Positions 13,638-25,900 of a stretch of 64,000 nucleotides of DNA are shown in pieces (within the stretch, counting starts at the first letter, position 1; every line of letters starts with the position of its first letter). Position numbers and translations under genes: made by a program. The stretch lies in assembly GCA_025201365.1 (NCBI GenBank), contig JAIXMF010000001.1, forward strand, positions 930,001 through 994,000. The letters are read 5' to 3'. Origin of the DNA: Syncephalis plumigaleata (taxonomy: Eukaryota; Zoopagomycota; Zoopagomycetes; Zoopagales; Piptocephalidaceae). The notes below the pieces were generated by a model. It was not told the origin of the DNA. It worked only from the letters and a program-made list of their open reading frames with translations, and ran no database searches.

Positions 13638-15125
13638 ATGCGCTTAACGTCTACTTTATTGTCTGGCCGGGATAATGACCAGTATTTTATGCTAGACCCG
13701 TCATCACCCACCAATGACACATTTAATACGGAAGTCGGAGTACTTGACGGACAGGGTATGCTCACCATTATGGTAATACCACTACCACCACTCGTAAATC
13801 ACCGGTTCAAGATAAGAAGCGCTGGTCGCTAATCAACACCAACACCAACACCAAGTCAAAGGCTCGTGAACCCGAACGTAATAAGAAGCGTACAAGCTGG
13901 CTTAGCATTCCTATGCGACGTAAAAATAAATCAAATCGCTTGGACATGCCCTCCTCTGACATCTTAGCACTCATACCGAGGAATCCGATGATAATAATAG
14001 TAGTGGTATGCATAACGCTACTATGGCCAGTCGATCTGAAGGTAATCTATTCGGCTCATTCGGTGTTCCCAATTACTTGGCAGATACGTGTATCGAAGCG
14101 GGACCATATATTTTGGATCTATCCACCAATTGGCAAGATATATCACCGGCCATTAGTTCAAATGGATTCGCTCGTGCCGTTCGCACATTAAGTCGTGTTC
14201 CAAATATGACAGCTGATCGATCAATGAATAGTAATGACAACATGAATGGTAGTAGTCATATGAATGGCACGCCACCTTCTGTTGCCGACTTGTGGTCAGG
14301 CTCAATAATAGATGAAATGGTCGTGAATTCCACTGCCGAGAATGAACTACAAGCACGTGCTATTTTCATGGCAACACGTGTTATTCAAACGTTTCCGGCT
14401 ATCTACGAGCGTATAAATCCGGGGAAAGCAGATCGTCAATGAATCCACCGGTGGTGTTACCAGCGGAAGTTGCTATTGCACAACTTACCGAACATATTGC
14501 ACTTCGTCTTTATACGCTTTGGACGTGTTCAACTGAAGATCCGAGTAATAATGCGGGAAGAGCGGTGGGACGTACATTGTCACCATTAGTGTTGGATAAT
14601 CTGCGTCAATCGGTAGAATTGGTACTAAATCGTGGTGGTCTCTCCTTAAAGCATACCGCGTCACTATCGCCATTTGTACAACAGTTGGCGTCACCGCCTG
14701 ATTCGGCCGCATCGGATTCGTTCTCGTTCGCATCTTCTATCGCGTCATCATCCTCGTCATTACCGCAGCCTTCTTCGAATTATTTGCAGCCACAATCGCA
14801 GAATCCATTTTTGACATCTCTCCCATCAACATCGTCGATATCGACATCGTCATCACCCATCATTAGACCGGCTATACCAGTGAAACTCGCGGCTCATGAA
14901 GCAGAATATGCTGTACGTGCTAGTTTGCAACAGGTTTTTGGTGAACACATATCATCAGCACGTAAATCGCAATTAATGGAACGAGCACGTTTGACACTCG
15001 AACGTTGTTTAGCGTCAGAACGAAGATTATCATCTAACGAGCGACAGAGTATGTATCGCTTCCAACGATTACAAAGTCCCATTGCTTGGGAAACCGTTCA
15101 ATGGCGATTTGTAGTAGAGAAGTAG
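13638..15125 (+). CDS. Unrecognised basic/Ser-rich protein
   Basis: I do not recognise this protein. Coding character is strong from 13638 (MRLTSTLLSGRDNDQYFMLD) to the TAG at 15123-15125. The N-terminal part has a Lys/Arg-rich stretch (REPERNKKRTSWLSIPMRRK, about 13866-13925). The middle (about 14008-14430) has predicted helices ending in ATRVIQTFPAIYERINPGK. A poly-Ser linker follows at about 14700-14860, and the C-terminal domain is helical (EAEYAVRASLQQVFGEHISS and a following ERARLTLERCLASERRL). No intron is needed, but the frame changes near 13775, 13960-14000 and 14425, probably through indel errors. The exact start is uncertain. No signal peptide or membrane segment is evident. Confidence 0.6.
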
Positions 15126-15564
15126 GCGACGATTATATATATATACATGCACGTATGCACGTATGCGTGTATATATATGTGTGTGGTAAATACTACTCGA
15201 GTGGACCGACAACCATGATGGCAACAAGGTCACTCGCCTCATACCACTTGAAGATGATCTCTATTGGTAAATGGTTCAAGTGGAATATATCCATCCAAAT
15301 AGGCAATCTAACGTGTAATATATATATAAATATAAATATAAACGCTAGCTAAGATTTTTAAGCGGCTTGGCTATTTTACTATTTACTTGGATATTATAGC
15401 TGATCTCGAATACGATCACTCGCGAGTCATGTAGATCCTACGCGTTTTTGGTCACCCGCGTGATCTACTCATTTTTAAGTTTAAATTATTACTATAAACA
15501 TTATTGAATATTCTATTACAAATACAAATGCGCTATTAATAAACTATAATAAATATTTAATTTA
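15126..15564. other. AT-rich intergenic region
   Basis: It contains short AT and TATA tracts and no supportable gene. It ends at the left edge of duplication copy 1; the same edge in copy 2 follows malate synthase, so homology stops here. Confidence 0.5.
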
Positions 15565-16433
15565 TTATCATTTCATATGTTATCAATGTGTAATGACATC
15601 ATGGCATAGTCAATGATATCAGATAGTAATCATATATAGGCGCAGGTATAATGGATTGATCCAATAAACCATGATGATCATTGACATTTACTATGAGCAG
15701 CGATCATTATTGATAAGTATCGTATGGTTTGCTTTTTCTACAAGTTACTAATCATGTATGCATTCAAAATAAACAATTGCTAATCTAGATGATATTCATG
15801 TAATGGAATGAACGTGACTCTAGTGGCAATGTTTAGTACAGAGTGGCAATGCTGTTACGATATGTGATATTAACGAATAAATACAATAGTGTAGCTATGG
15901 CTCAAATGATTGTTAGCAAACATAGTGACTCGTTTATTCTGGTCTATTTTATGGTTGTTTGCACTAAACTATTGTATTAATTTGCAACTATGTATATTTG
16001 ACAATCTACTTACCCGTACATACAGATAACAATAGAACAGCAGATGTTGGTGTACAATAGACAAACACAAGTATAATGATTGCACCATTCATTCAGATAT
16101 TGGCTGTACTTGTTATTCGCATGAAGAATATGACAGACGATTAATTGGAATCAATTTGGATACGTTTATTTTTGACTGGATCAGGTATGGGCATAGGAGA
16201 GTGAGTGAGTATGGCAGGATGAGAGAGAGTATGAAAGTGAGAGAGAGAGAAGAACATCATGAGATAAAAGGACACGTTGATACTGAAAAAGTAGTTAAAT
16301 AGACACGTTAATGCTGAGGAAGAAGTGGTTAGAAAGACACGTTATGGCATAAGCAGTGATGAGTGGATGGATCATCTGAACCGTAGTAAACAAGCAACTA
16401 GAGTGTGCTTGCATTCGTTCGAGCTACATTCCC
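15565..16433. other. Non-coding left part of duplication copy 1
   Basis: No gene is supported. The stretch around 15810-16040 has a partly open plus-strand frame shared with copy 2, but it is broken differently in the two copies. A GA-rich tract (about 16196-16250) precedes the 3' end of the secreted-protein gene. Confidence 0.4.
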
Positions 16434-16908
16434 TTAGTAGTCATTGTCATTGTCGTACTCATTGTCAGACTCGTACTCGTTCTTGGGTTTGTAGTCGTTC
16501 TTTGGCTTCTTGGACTCATTTGGCTTATGCTGCTCGTACTTGCTTGCACTGCCTCGCTTGTTTCCCCTGTTTCCGCTCTTATATTCATCCTCATCGTTGT
16601 CATACTCGTTGTCATACTCGTTGTCAGAATTTTCTTCATCGCCATACTCGTCCTTCTGCTTCTTCTGCTTCTTCTCCTTCTTCTGTCCCCCCTTCTTGTC
16701 ATAGTCGTTTGCTGCAGGTGGTGGTGCATAGTTGCTAACAGCAGGTGGGGTGGAGTTGGAGGCGTGGCTGGAGTCTTGTACACGTCCTTAGTATCGTCTT
16801 CTTCTCCTCATACGGATTCTGATAGTTCGCAGAAGTACCAGAAGCCGTCAAAGCAACGAGTGCAAGGGCGCACAAGGTGATACCATAAATAGAAGTGAAG
16901 CGGACCAT
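16434..16908 (-). CDS. Secreted low-complexity protein, copy 1 (frame-disrupted)
   Basis: This is the counterpart of the intact 156-residue gene at 57426-57896. The start (minus strand at 16908) and signal peptide MVRFTSIYGITLCALALVAL are the same, as are the TATA box upstream and the TAA stop at 16434-16436. The span is 475 nt against 471 in copy 2. The extra bases around 16790-16803, together with a difference near 16745, break the frame after about 36 codons. Either this copy is a young pseudogene or the assembly has an error there; the rest of the sequence is nearly identical, which favours a very recent change or an error. No homologous family is recognised. Confidence 0.6.
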
Positions 16909-17107
16909 GATGTATGTCGTGGGATGTCAGATGGATTGGCTGGTGGTGGTGATGTGGCGGTGATGCGATGAAGCTGGATGGTGTCGTTGATGTGTGGATG
17001 TCTCGATGATGTTGTTGGTGTGGAATGTATCCGTGAGGTTTGTATGAGAGGCGATGGCGTATTGTTGGTGAGTGAAGAATATTGGTATAGCACAATTGTT
17101 TGCCCTC

Positions 17108-17115
17108 TATTTATA
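17108..17115 (-). promoter_or_regulatory. TATA box of the secreted-protein gene, copy 1
   Basis: The minus strand reads TATAAATA about 200 bp upstream of the ATG. The same sequence stands at the same place in copy 2 (58101-58108). Confidence 0.6.
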
Positions 17116-17147
17116 CTGGATGATCAGCTGAATGTGCCGCGCATTTC

Positions 17148-17169
17148 CAGTGCAAGTTCAGTGCAAGTT
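17148..17169 (-). repeat. 11-bp promoter tandem repeat, two units
   Basis: Two perfect direct copies of CAGTGCAAGTT (plus-strand reading) lie about 35 bp upstream of the TATA box of the secreted-protein gene. Copy 2 of the duplication has three units, so the array is length-variable. Its position suggests an upstream activating element, which is inference. Confidence 0.65.
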
Positions 17170-17199
17170 CAGGTTTGCTTCGAATAAACCAGACAATGT

Positions 17200-18928
17200 T
17201 AGAAGCTGTGCGGAAAGGGTGCAGTTGCCCAGTTGCTCCGTCATTTCCAAAATCCTGTTTCTTGTATTTGCTGCCGCATGTATTCATCCCTTTGTCACAT
17301 TAACCTGCTATTTAGCCCGCTTTAGTAGTTCTGATACAGCACCATGATGAAGTGTACATCAAACACTGATTGATGCCACTATACGGCTGTTCTGGCGTAA
17401 ATGACTATTACACGCCGACTATTATTAGCACATATCTATGTGTTTATTGCACATCATCGATGAATGAATGATGACCGTGATATGGATGTATCTTCATTGC
17501 GCATATCATGAATGATACCAATCGAGCATTGATGTTGTGTCCGCGTAGTTGACATGTGCGAGGTATGCGCATACAAATTATTACAACATGAGACATTGTC
17601 ATAGTGGTTATTATTGCGCGACCGACATTGGCTGTCGTTTGATTTACTATCTCTACACGCTCAGTCAAACATTAACCGGCGGATCAGTTGTAAAACCATA
17701 CGAAACATGAAGAGCCGTGCCAAACATTGCAGTTTGCTCGTCATTCCATTGGTATATTCATGTATACTATGCGTTACCACCTGTAACCAGTGCCATTGAT
17801 CCTTCCGTATATCGTAGTAAGCATAATAATCAACCGTATATCTATCTATCTTCTGTCTGTCACTTGCATTATTGACACGTAGCGTATTGCTTCCAACATG
17901 TCTGGTACCCGTCATGTTGCAATGTTTTCATTATCCATTGACGCGAATTGCGTTTCAAGTTACGCAGAACTGATGCAAAAATAGTTTGACTCCATTAGCA
18001 TTCATACCATGGATACACTAGGTTACAAGCTACGTGAGGTTCATAAAGAAGACTGCTTGATACAGTCAATACAATGTATTGTACAAATAACGCGCTATCA
18101 ATGCATTTGTATCACGCACGGTGCTACCCATGCTTCAAACATCTATTTCTATGAGGATGGCATTGTCTAATTATAGAACCGATCTACCCAGTGTAATGTC
18201 TACTCATTCGATCATTGGTTTGTATGTTCTTTTTTGAGCAAAACAATGATACCATCCTTCCTATACTATCAGCTAGTCGAATTGTATCATTGTCTTGTTC
18301 TCCGTTCCTCGTCACTTTTACCGCGAATAGTGTTCATTGCTATGTGTCTTCCATTCGAGTAGGCCTGTTGACTCTGATAGCACGTCATAGTCATCGCTAC
18401 ATTCCAGATCGTCTCAGTTATACCATAGTTTTGCATGGTGCAATAATAAGGTGCCAATGGAAAATGAGCATTGATACAGAGTGTATTTTGCAATGAATGT
18501 AATCTTTACTATCCTATGTGTAATTAAGATAGCTAAGCATACCTCATGTAGAGTAAACATACTAGCAGTAAATGTAGAGAATGATGTCAACTACTCTGGC
18601 TACATTCATAATGCTTGAGGAATAGAATATGTCAATGGACTATCCATTGGACAGGTTAATCATTCTATCTGGTATTATTCGATTTCACCACAACACAGAA
18701 TGAAATAAAATGAGCAGTTAGCCAGTAATAACCATTCACATGACTTGTCATGACCGATATTAGGAAGTGTAGCCTTTGTTGAATGCTCATTGCATAACGG
18801 GCCTTTGATGCTAATCATCGCTAATTTGTCGAATAAATACGCGGTAATAAGCGATTAAAGACAGTTATTGCGCATCATTCTCGCTACTCTTCGATAGGAC
18901 TATTGTTACAGGCAATATTCATTCTGAT
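17200..18928. other. Interior of duplication copy 1 between the two genes
   Basis: About 1.7 kb of shared sequence without a convincing gene. Two plus-strand frames are largely preserved in both copies: one starting at about 18009 (MDTLGYKLREVHKEDCLIQS, about 53 codons) and one at 18215-18496. Neither resembles a known protein. They may be remains of an older gene or the 5' region of the F-box gene that starts at 18929. Confidence 0.4.
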
Positions 18929-20531
18929 ATGTCTCGCACTCTATTAGATATATTAACTACGCTTACATTCAGAGAACGCAACTACATTTTCAGTCTACTC
19001 GACCACACGGAGATAATACGACTAAGCGCTTGCAATCATTCATTGAGAGGGATAGTCTACAATAATAATGTATTGTGGAGGGAGTTATACAGATGTCGCT
19101 TCTTATCTGGCGCATATCGCACAAAGGAATGGGAGTTCGTGTTCTGGTGTTTCCGCACTGATCCAAATACGATATCCGTGCCAGCAAGAAGATCGGATGT
19201 CGTGAACAATGTGGACTGGTACAATACTTATCGTCGACGTATCGCCACAGAGAATAATTGGCGACATAGTTATTCGAACACAACAGAAATGGATATAGAA
19301 ATGGGCAATGAGGAAGGGAAAAGTGGAGTCATTGCTACTTATATATCGACTACATGTGTTACTCTGTCATATAATGATTGCGAAGTTAATGGAGGCACGA
19401 ATATTTGGTATAATATAGATATCCGGCATATTCAGATCTTAAGCATGACGGTAACAAACATCGACGATGTCCGTTCTCCACACTACTTGAAACTACTCCA
19501 GTATACGGGGATAATGCTGTCAATCTAGCCTGCAAAACTATTTTCCTGAATGGTCATTACGTTATTGGATGCAAGAGAGATGACCAACAAAGCGAAACCA
19601 CTCGAACTGCAGCTCTGTTGTCACGCGGTAGTAAGGATAAAAGCACGTATGTTGCCATTGACATTCCGCCTAATATTAAGATAAAAACGATCAATGGAAA
19701 GTGGGCATTACTATGTGATATATCCACCGAGAACTACCGTCCCAAGTATGGTATGTATTGGTTTTTAGTTAGACATGTTAACAGATGCTAACATCGTATA
19801 TAACAGCCAAGATAACAATGCTAGATATGGAGAATGCCGTCAAGCATTCTAGTTCCATTGACGATATCTGGGATGCGACATGTTTCTACGAGACAAATGA
19901 TAGATCGGCCACGGTATACACAGCGAAATTCAAGAAAGCCAAAAGATCCTGCATTGAATGGGCGCTGCATCAGTTTTCAGGCACATCTCAGCTTGAACAA
20001 ATTCGCTCTGGCTGGTTCTACTTGCCAGATATAAACTGCAACGGTCCTAAGCGTGTATACGTCATAGATCAGTCTCAAATAGTGCTTGATTTTCTCAGCA
20101 GGGATAGAGGTGTTCTCTTTTATAACGTAGTTCATAGCGTAGCATCATCTGGACAAGGTGATACACCAAAGAATAGGACGGATATTGGAAGTGGAGTATT
20201 GCCAATTCCTCTACTTAAGGCAGGTTTGCAATGCTATGGCACTAAAGCGGCTATTTATTACTGCGAATCATTCAACGATGATCAGTTTATTCGATATCCA
20301 AATTTCTACAAGTATTGTCATGTTATAGGAAGCTTATATTGCATTCTAGTAGGCAGCTATCGGGGGAGAATCACCTATCTGATAGATATCGATAAGAAAG
20401 CAATAGTACGCCAAATAGATAATACGCATGATACTGGTCGTTATATCAACTACTTATTCACAGGCAGTAAGCTTGTAACAGAAATAAGTAAGCAATCTGT
20501 AATGATAATGAATGAGTATGGCGCATTATAA
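18929..20531 (+). CDS. F-box-like protein, duplication copy 1
   Basis: The N-terminus has F-box character: FRERNYIFSLLDHTEIIRLS, then NNNVLWRELYRCRFLSG, followed by a WYNTYRRRIATENNWRH segment. F-box proteins link substrates to SCF ubiquitin ligases through SKP1. The C-terminal ~350 residues (for instance SCIEWALHQFSGTSQLEQIR and YINYLFTGSKLVTEI) look like a beta-rich substrate-binding domain of no recognised family. The same order of motifs (LLWREL, then RLATERHWR) occurs in the gene at 47546-49283, so the two are paralogues. The frame changes near 19430 and 19775. Copy 2 has its own changes at other places, which suggests sequence errors at least in part. The TAA stop lies at 20529-20531, only 60 bp from the convergent PARG gene. 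Confidence 0.7.
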
Positions 20532-20590
20532 TAAATGTTTTGATCAAAACTAATATGATGAACTACATGAAAGAAATAGACTAAAATAGC

Positions 20591-22014
20591 CTAGTTATTG
20601 TCGGTAGAGGCAGTCCCTAGAAGCTGTTTAAATTGCACTTGAAATGGCTTAAGGTTTCCATCAGGATTGTGCTTGCCGAAGGCATTCTTATCGTCAAAAA
20701 TGGCAAAAGATATATAACGATAACCAAGCCATGGCCGTGAACGTCGTCTCGGATCGTTCGCCCCTTCCAAGTTCATATCATCATTTATAAGATTCACATT
20801 CGACGGACAATATTCCCGCTTAATAACGTCATAAAAGGCAGCGGCCACATCCGACGGTGGATTACCGTAGGCTCCACAACCTAATGCACTGAGCACAATG
20901 GCATCATGCCCTATTGAATGACATAGCACTATTAGATACTAATACAAATTGGTTAATTTGCTTCATAGCCTACCGTGTTTCAAACCAATGTTAAGGATTG
21001 CTCGAACCTTGTCACGTGTCGCTTCACGGTCCTGCGCGCTTAGAGTGTATTGACCGGCGTCGTTCTTCTCTAGATTAGGCCGTTTTAACGCAGGTACAGC
21101 CTATCGATACACGTGTTAGTACAAGTTGCCCTACGAATTGTAGCGACATTTCTAAGCACATACGACAAATGACATAGTACGCGGTTCTGGAAGGAAGGCG
21201 TAATTGTTTTGGTCAGTGTCTCGGAAAACGACCGCCTTACGAATGTAGTGACCACCACGGTCAGGGATAGGATAGAATTCCCGCTTGCGATGTTCAAGGA
21301 ATTTGAATAAATTCGTACGTCGAAACAAGTTCTCTTCTTGAGCACCAGCACCTGAACGGAAACCTAGAATGATGAATAGGTTTTGGTTTTACCAATGAAT
21401 CACTTGTACATATATCACTGATATAGCTTGGAACTTACCACCACCGGGATTTGTTTTCGATGACATATTTAGTACTAGAGGATTGTAGCCCAAGTCTTGT
21501 AATCTCAATGCTTCGGCTAGACAATCGACATCTGCCACTTGAATAACTGGTGTTTTAGTGTCCGTTGATGATTGCTCACTGGATTCTGAACGATCAGGAT
21601 GCAGCTTAGTGGCATCGTTATAGCCAATAACGGCATTTGGTCCATCAGCGAGTGAAAGCCACGTCGATGGAATGGTCACCGTTTCGCCTTCAACGCCACT
21701 TGGCGATGGGTAAACACCGTTCAACTCGTCGATAATCCGAACAGTCTCCTGTCCAATCTCTTGACGTCGAGTACGATTCGCATTGGGTCGTTTACGCCAA
21801 TGTGGTCGTCCTCTCCTATCATTTGCGACAGGATTATTTGACCTATTTCGATGTCCTGTTCTCGTTGATGATGAGTGTCATTATTTAATGCTGATGATGA
21901 TGACGGTGATGACGATGATGCTTCCCCATTCCTTTTTGTTTGATGTCGTCTTTGTTGTTGTTGTTGTTGTTGTTGTTCAACATTATGTTCCACTTGTTTT
22001 CCCTTGCGTGTCAT
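20591..22014 (-). CDS. Microbial-type poly(ADP-ribose) glycohydrolase (TIGR02452-like macro-fold protein)
   Basis: These proteins remove poly(ADP-ribose) from proteins. The start at 22014 (MTRKGKQVEHN) leads into a poly-Q and Ser-rich N-terminal region. The catalytic domain follows: VLNMSSKTNPGGG (about 21470-21440), then after an intron FRSGAGAQEENLFRRTNLF (about 21355-21300). The GGG plus QEE pair is the PARG signature, with the catalytic Glu in QEE. Further on come REFYPIPDRGGHYIRKAVVF and DAIVLSALGCGAYGNPPSDV, the latter the macro-domain loop typical of this family. There are three short introns and one frame change near 21770. This bacterial-type PARG is also found in many fungi and protists. 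The role here, ADP-ribose turnover, is inferred from the family. Confidence 0.85.
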
Positions 22015-22905
22015 AGTTTAATGACGATAGTAATTGATTTCAAATAGAAGAGTATACGATGTGGATATCAAGTGCAATGGCCAATTCAATTGTTTTAAAT
22101 AGTAAATTATTACCAATGAGTCATACTGTCACTTTATGTTGCATTATTGCTCATTCCTCGCTTCCTTGCTATTTGTAAAATAAGCTTGTACCTTAAGTAA
22201 ACCATGCCTATTTCTGGTATATTCCTTTACTCGACTAGTATCGCACTAATTTGCGCCCCTTTTATTGAATAGGCGAATGTAACATGAAGACCTAGGGTAT
22301 TGACATTGATCAGAATAGTTTGCATTAGCTATATACCATCGACGATAGCATTGACCAAGACTATGCGCACACATATCCGCATATGTGAGTCATTAGCGAG
22401 TCACTATTTCTATTTGTTGATATGGCAACAATGCCTATACGCATATTAGTGATTGTTAAAATGATGTAATACGGGCAGTGCGTACTTATTCCTATCCATT
22501 ATGTTCAGGATTCGCCTATTGAATACCTGTCTCCGTACGACGTTTAGCGTCCTCGTTGTTCCACGGCATCATCATCATTTACATACTCTGCTAGCCTCTA
22601 TAACTGGTATGGCCCACGTCATCAGTCCCGCTTGTACCACCAGAGTCCTCTCCATTTCCCACCATATCGCATTGTCAACGCAGCACTACTATTTATCCTC
22701 CACTTGATGCCCAACTGCCGTCAGTCGAGTTATAATCACAACCACGTCAGCAGTCTTCTTTACCGCTTCTCATATCATTCAGTTATTTATTATCATTTCC
22801 ATTTTGACTGCCATTTCAACGTAGTTTGTTTATATCGACAATTATTCAAATAAAGCAACAAAAAGATTATCCTCGCTGTTATTTACTCATTGCTCAACAC
22901 TCAGC
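22015..22905. other. Intergenic region upstream of AMS1
   Basis: About 890 bp between divergent genes. No supportable gene. The last 400 bp are C/T-rich (CATCATCAT, TCTTCTTTACC), as expected of a promoter and leader for the mannosidase gene. Confidence 0.4.
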
Positions 22906-25900
22906 ATGAGTAATATTAACGTACCCGCCATCCGAGACGCGGAGAAGCGTACCGGTGCCGTGATCAATGCCGGTCCCTATCGTGAGCAGGAGCAGCCACG
23001 CTTGGTGCGCGGTATCACGCTCGAACGATTCAATCGGTTCACCCAGACTGCAATGTTCTCCGATGTAAATCTGTACTCGCAATTCATCCGAAACAAGTTC
23101 GTGGTGGCGACAATGTCCGCATGTGGGTCAACTCCATTCCAGACTTAAAGCGAGTGCCGTTCGATGAGGCAGTAAGCGGCGAGTTCAAGGAGACTAGTGT
23201 GGGCAGCGAATGGTTTGGACCCACTTGGGTGAGTATCCGATAAGCTTGAAAGTATCCCATGATGATGATAATGATGATATTAACAATGTAATTCGTTTAT
23301 TCTTATCTCCTCTCGTTTCCCACAATGGAAATAGTCCACTCATTGGTTCCGAGTTGAAGTGAAAATACCAAAGGAATGGAGTAACGAGGAGCAAGTCCAG
23401 TATTGGTTTGATGCCGGCAACGAAGCGATGATCTGGTCCGAGGACGGTGTACCATTACAAGGATTGACAGGTGGTAGTAAGTGACTATGACAATGACTAG
23501 ATAGTATGATATATATATATATATTAATCAATATGCATGCATCAATTAGATGGCGGCGAACGTCATGTTGACTATATCATTCCGAAGGATTACGTCAAGT
23601 CCGGCAAACCATACCGTTTCTACGTGGAAATGGCATGTAATGGACTATTCGGTGCTGGCATCAACTTTATCGGACCGCCAGACGAGAATCGACAATTCTA
23701 TGTCAATACCTCGGATCTCGTTGTGCTCAATAAGCTAGCCTGGGATTTATACTACGATTTCCAAATCATTCGCGATTCTGCAAGTAATCTGCCGGCTGAT
23801 AGCGAGGCGGCTGCCAAAGCACTTAAAGTCGGCAACGACATCGTCAATGCATTCGTCATGGGAAGCGATGAAAGTTTGGTGCGTGGACGTGAAATCGCGC
23901 AAGCATTCCTTGGTCGTAAAGGCAGCGACAATGGTCATCAAATTATTGCAGTTGGTCACTGTCATATCGGTGGGTTTATTGCACAAATGACATGTCTACT
24001 TTACTAAGTATATATATATATATATATATTGTTGTGCCCTTCCTATAGATTCCGCCTGGTTATGGTAATAGACGAGTGAAACGAATACTTATTCTATCTT
24101 GCTAATCGGATTACTCATAAAACTATAGGCCATATGATGAGACGAAACGAAAGGCCGCGCGCAGTTGGTCCACGCAAATTGACCTGATGGATCGTTATCC
24201 CGAGTACAAGTTCGTTTGCTCGCAAGCTCAACAATTTGCCTGGGTCGAGCAAAACTATCCGAAACTATTCGAGCGTATCCGTGAAAAGGTTAAATCGGGA
24301 CAGTTCCTGCCATTGGGAGCGGTAAGAAGTCCAATTAGCTATTTACGCAGTCTAGCGTATCATTAAAGCTATGCTAACTAATGCTAATGATTTACCTTAG
24401 ACCTGGGTTGAAATGGACTGCAATGTACCAAGTGGCGAATCATTATGTCGCCAATTCCTCTTCGGGTATGTACCAGTTTATTACTTGTACGCGACATGCA
24501 CTGATAAACTAATTTGACATGTGCAGGCAACGCTACTACGAGAGTCGTTTTGGCAAGCGTAGCAAGATATTCTGGCTTCCTGACACATTCGGTAAGTTGT
24601 GCTTCCTACATAGTATATATTGATAACTGCTTAATACTAATCTATACTTTGCATATTCAGGTTATTCCGCTCAGGTATTTGATAATGCATTGCGCCTAGT
24701 ATTGCCGTGGCAATAACTCGTCTCGCTTCTTTTTTATATTCTAGTTGCCTCAAATCATGAAGCTTTCCGGTGCACAATACTTTTTCACGCAAAAACTCTC
24801 TTGGAATAACATTAACAATGCAAGTGTCTATTAAATACTATTGCTATTATATTCGTTCGTCTAACTGGATTGGCTTAGTTCCCTAATACCACATTCCATT
24901 GGGCTGGCTTGGATGGCACTAGTGTATGTTCCTGTTATGATCCACTAGTTGACTACTTAACAATCATTATCCTAGGTTTTAACGCATATGGCACCTGGTG
25001 AAACGTATGCCGCTCAGGGAACAGTTAGCGAGCTGATTAAAAGGCAAGCGATATAATTGATAATGATTAGGATCATTGATCGTTTATTGACATTTGAGCG
25101 TATTAGTGTGAATAACAATCGTGACAAGGCCTACAGCGAGGCTAGCTTGCTGGTATACGGTAACGGCGATGGTGGTGGCGGTCCATTGGCCGCTATGATC
25201 GAGCGTCTTCGTCGTTTGGAGAATGTGGTAAGTAATGAGGAAGAGCGAGGAGATGGATATTGAAATCATATACCATACATATTATATGTATGTACTAATA
25301 TCGATATTAGGAAGGAATTCCCCGGGTTAAAATGGGATCAGCCGAAGACTTTTACGAGAATCTCGAGAAGACTTCCAAGGATCTTTGTACTTGGCGAGGT
25401 GAACTGGTAAGGATGAGCAACGAAGTAGAAGAAGAAGAAGCATGATTTATTAGTTCGGCAATGACTAGTGTCACTAACTTTTATCGAATAGTATTTCGAA
25501 CTTCATCGCGGTACATACACCAGTCAAGCCAGTACTAAGCGTAGTAATCGTGTCAGTGAACTACTAATGCGTGACGTTGAATTGTTCTCTTGCCTGGCCT
25601 CGCTTTATGTCAAAGACTTTGAGTAAGTGTGCAATGACCATGATTATCCTACAGCTCATTGCTACTTTGCACAACTAATGACAATCGATTATTTATTTAG
25701 ATATCCACGCAAAAAGATCAATGGCCTTTGGGAGCATGTATTGCTGTAAGTAGTCGATTGTTACCGTATATCATTGATATATCATTATGCTTATCACTAC
25801 TCTTTACTATGCTAGTAATCAATTCCATGACGTATTGCCCGGATCATCCATTGAGCTCGTCTATAAAGATGCCAAGGAGGTAAGTCGTTTACTCTATGAC

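Larger units (their letters stand above)
15565..20552 (+). repeat. Segmental duplication, copy 1 (about 5.0 kb)
   Basis: This segment is repeated in direct orientation at 56571-61560. Similarity begins at TTATCATTTCATATGTT in both copies and ends shortly after ATTATAATAAAT and GATCA, beyond the F-box stop codon. Flanks on both sides are unrelated. Divergence, counted by eye over about 520 bp of the F-box gene, is near 3 percent. There are no terminal inverted repeats and no obvious target-site duplication, so it looks like a segmental duplication rather than a transposon. It carries a minus-strand secreted-protein gene and a plus-strand F-box gene. Copy 1 has 20 bp absent from copy 2 (10-bp repeats at 15822-15831 and 15842-15851). 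Confidence 0.9.

Noticed and set aside
16424-16880. Plus-strand frames opposite the secreted-protein gene (Leu/Ser-rich)
   Set aside because: They are shadows of the Lys/Glu-rich coding sequence on the other strand; the signal peptide and TATA box point to the minus strand.
15565-20552. Helitron or other known transposon for the duplicated 5-kb segment
   Set aside because: No TC start or CTRR end with hairpin, no inverted repeats, no target duplication, no transposase or helicase frame.
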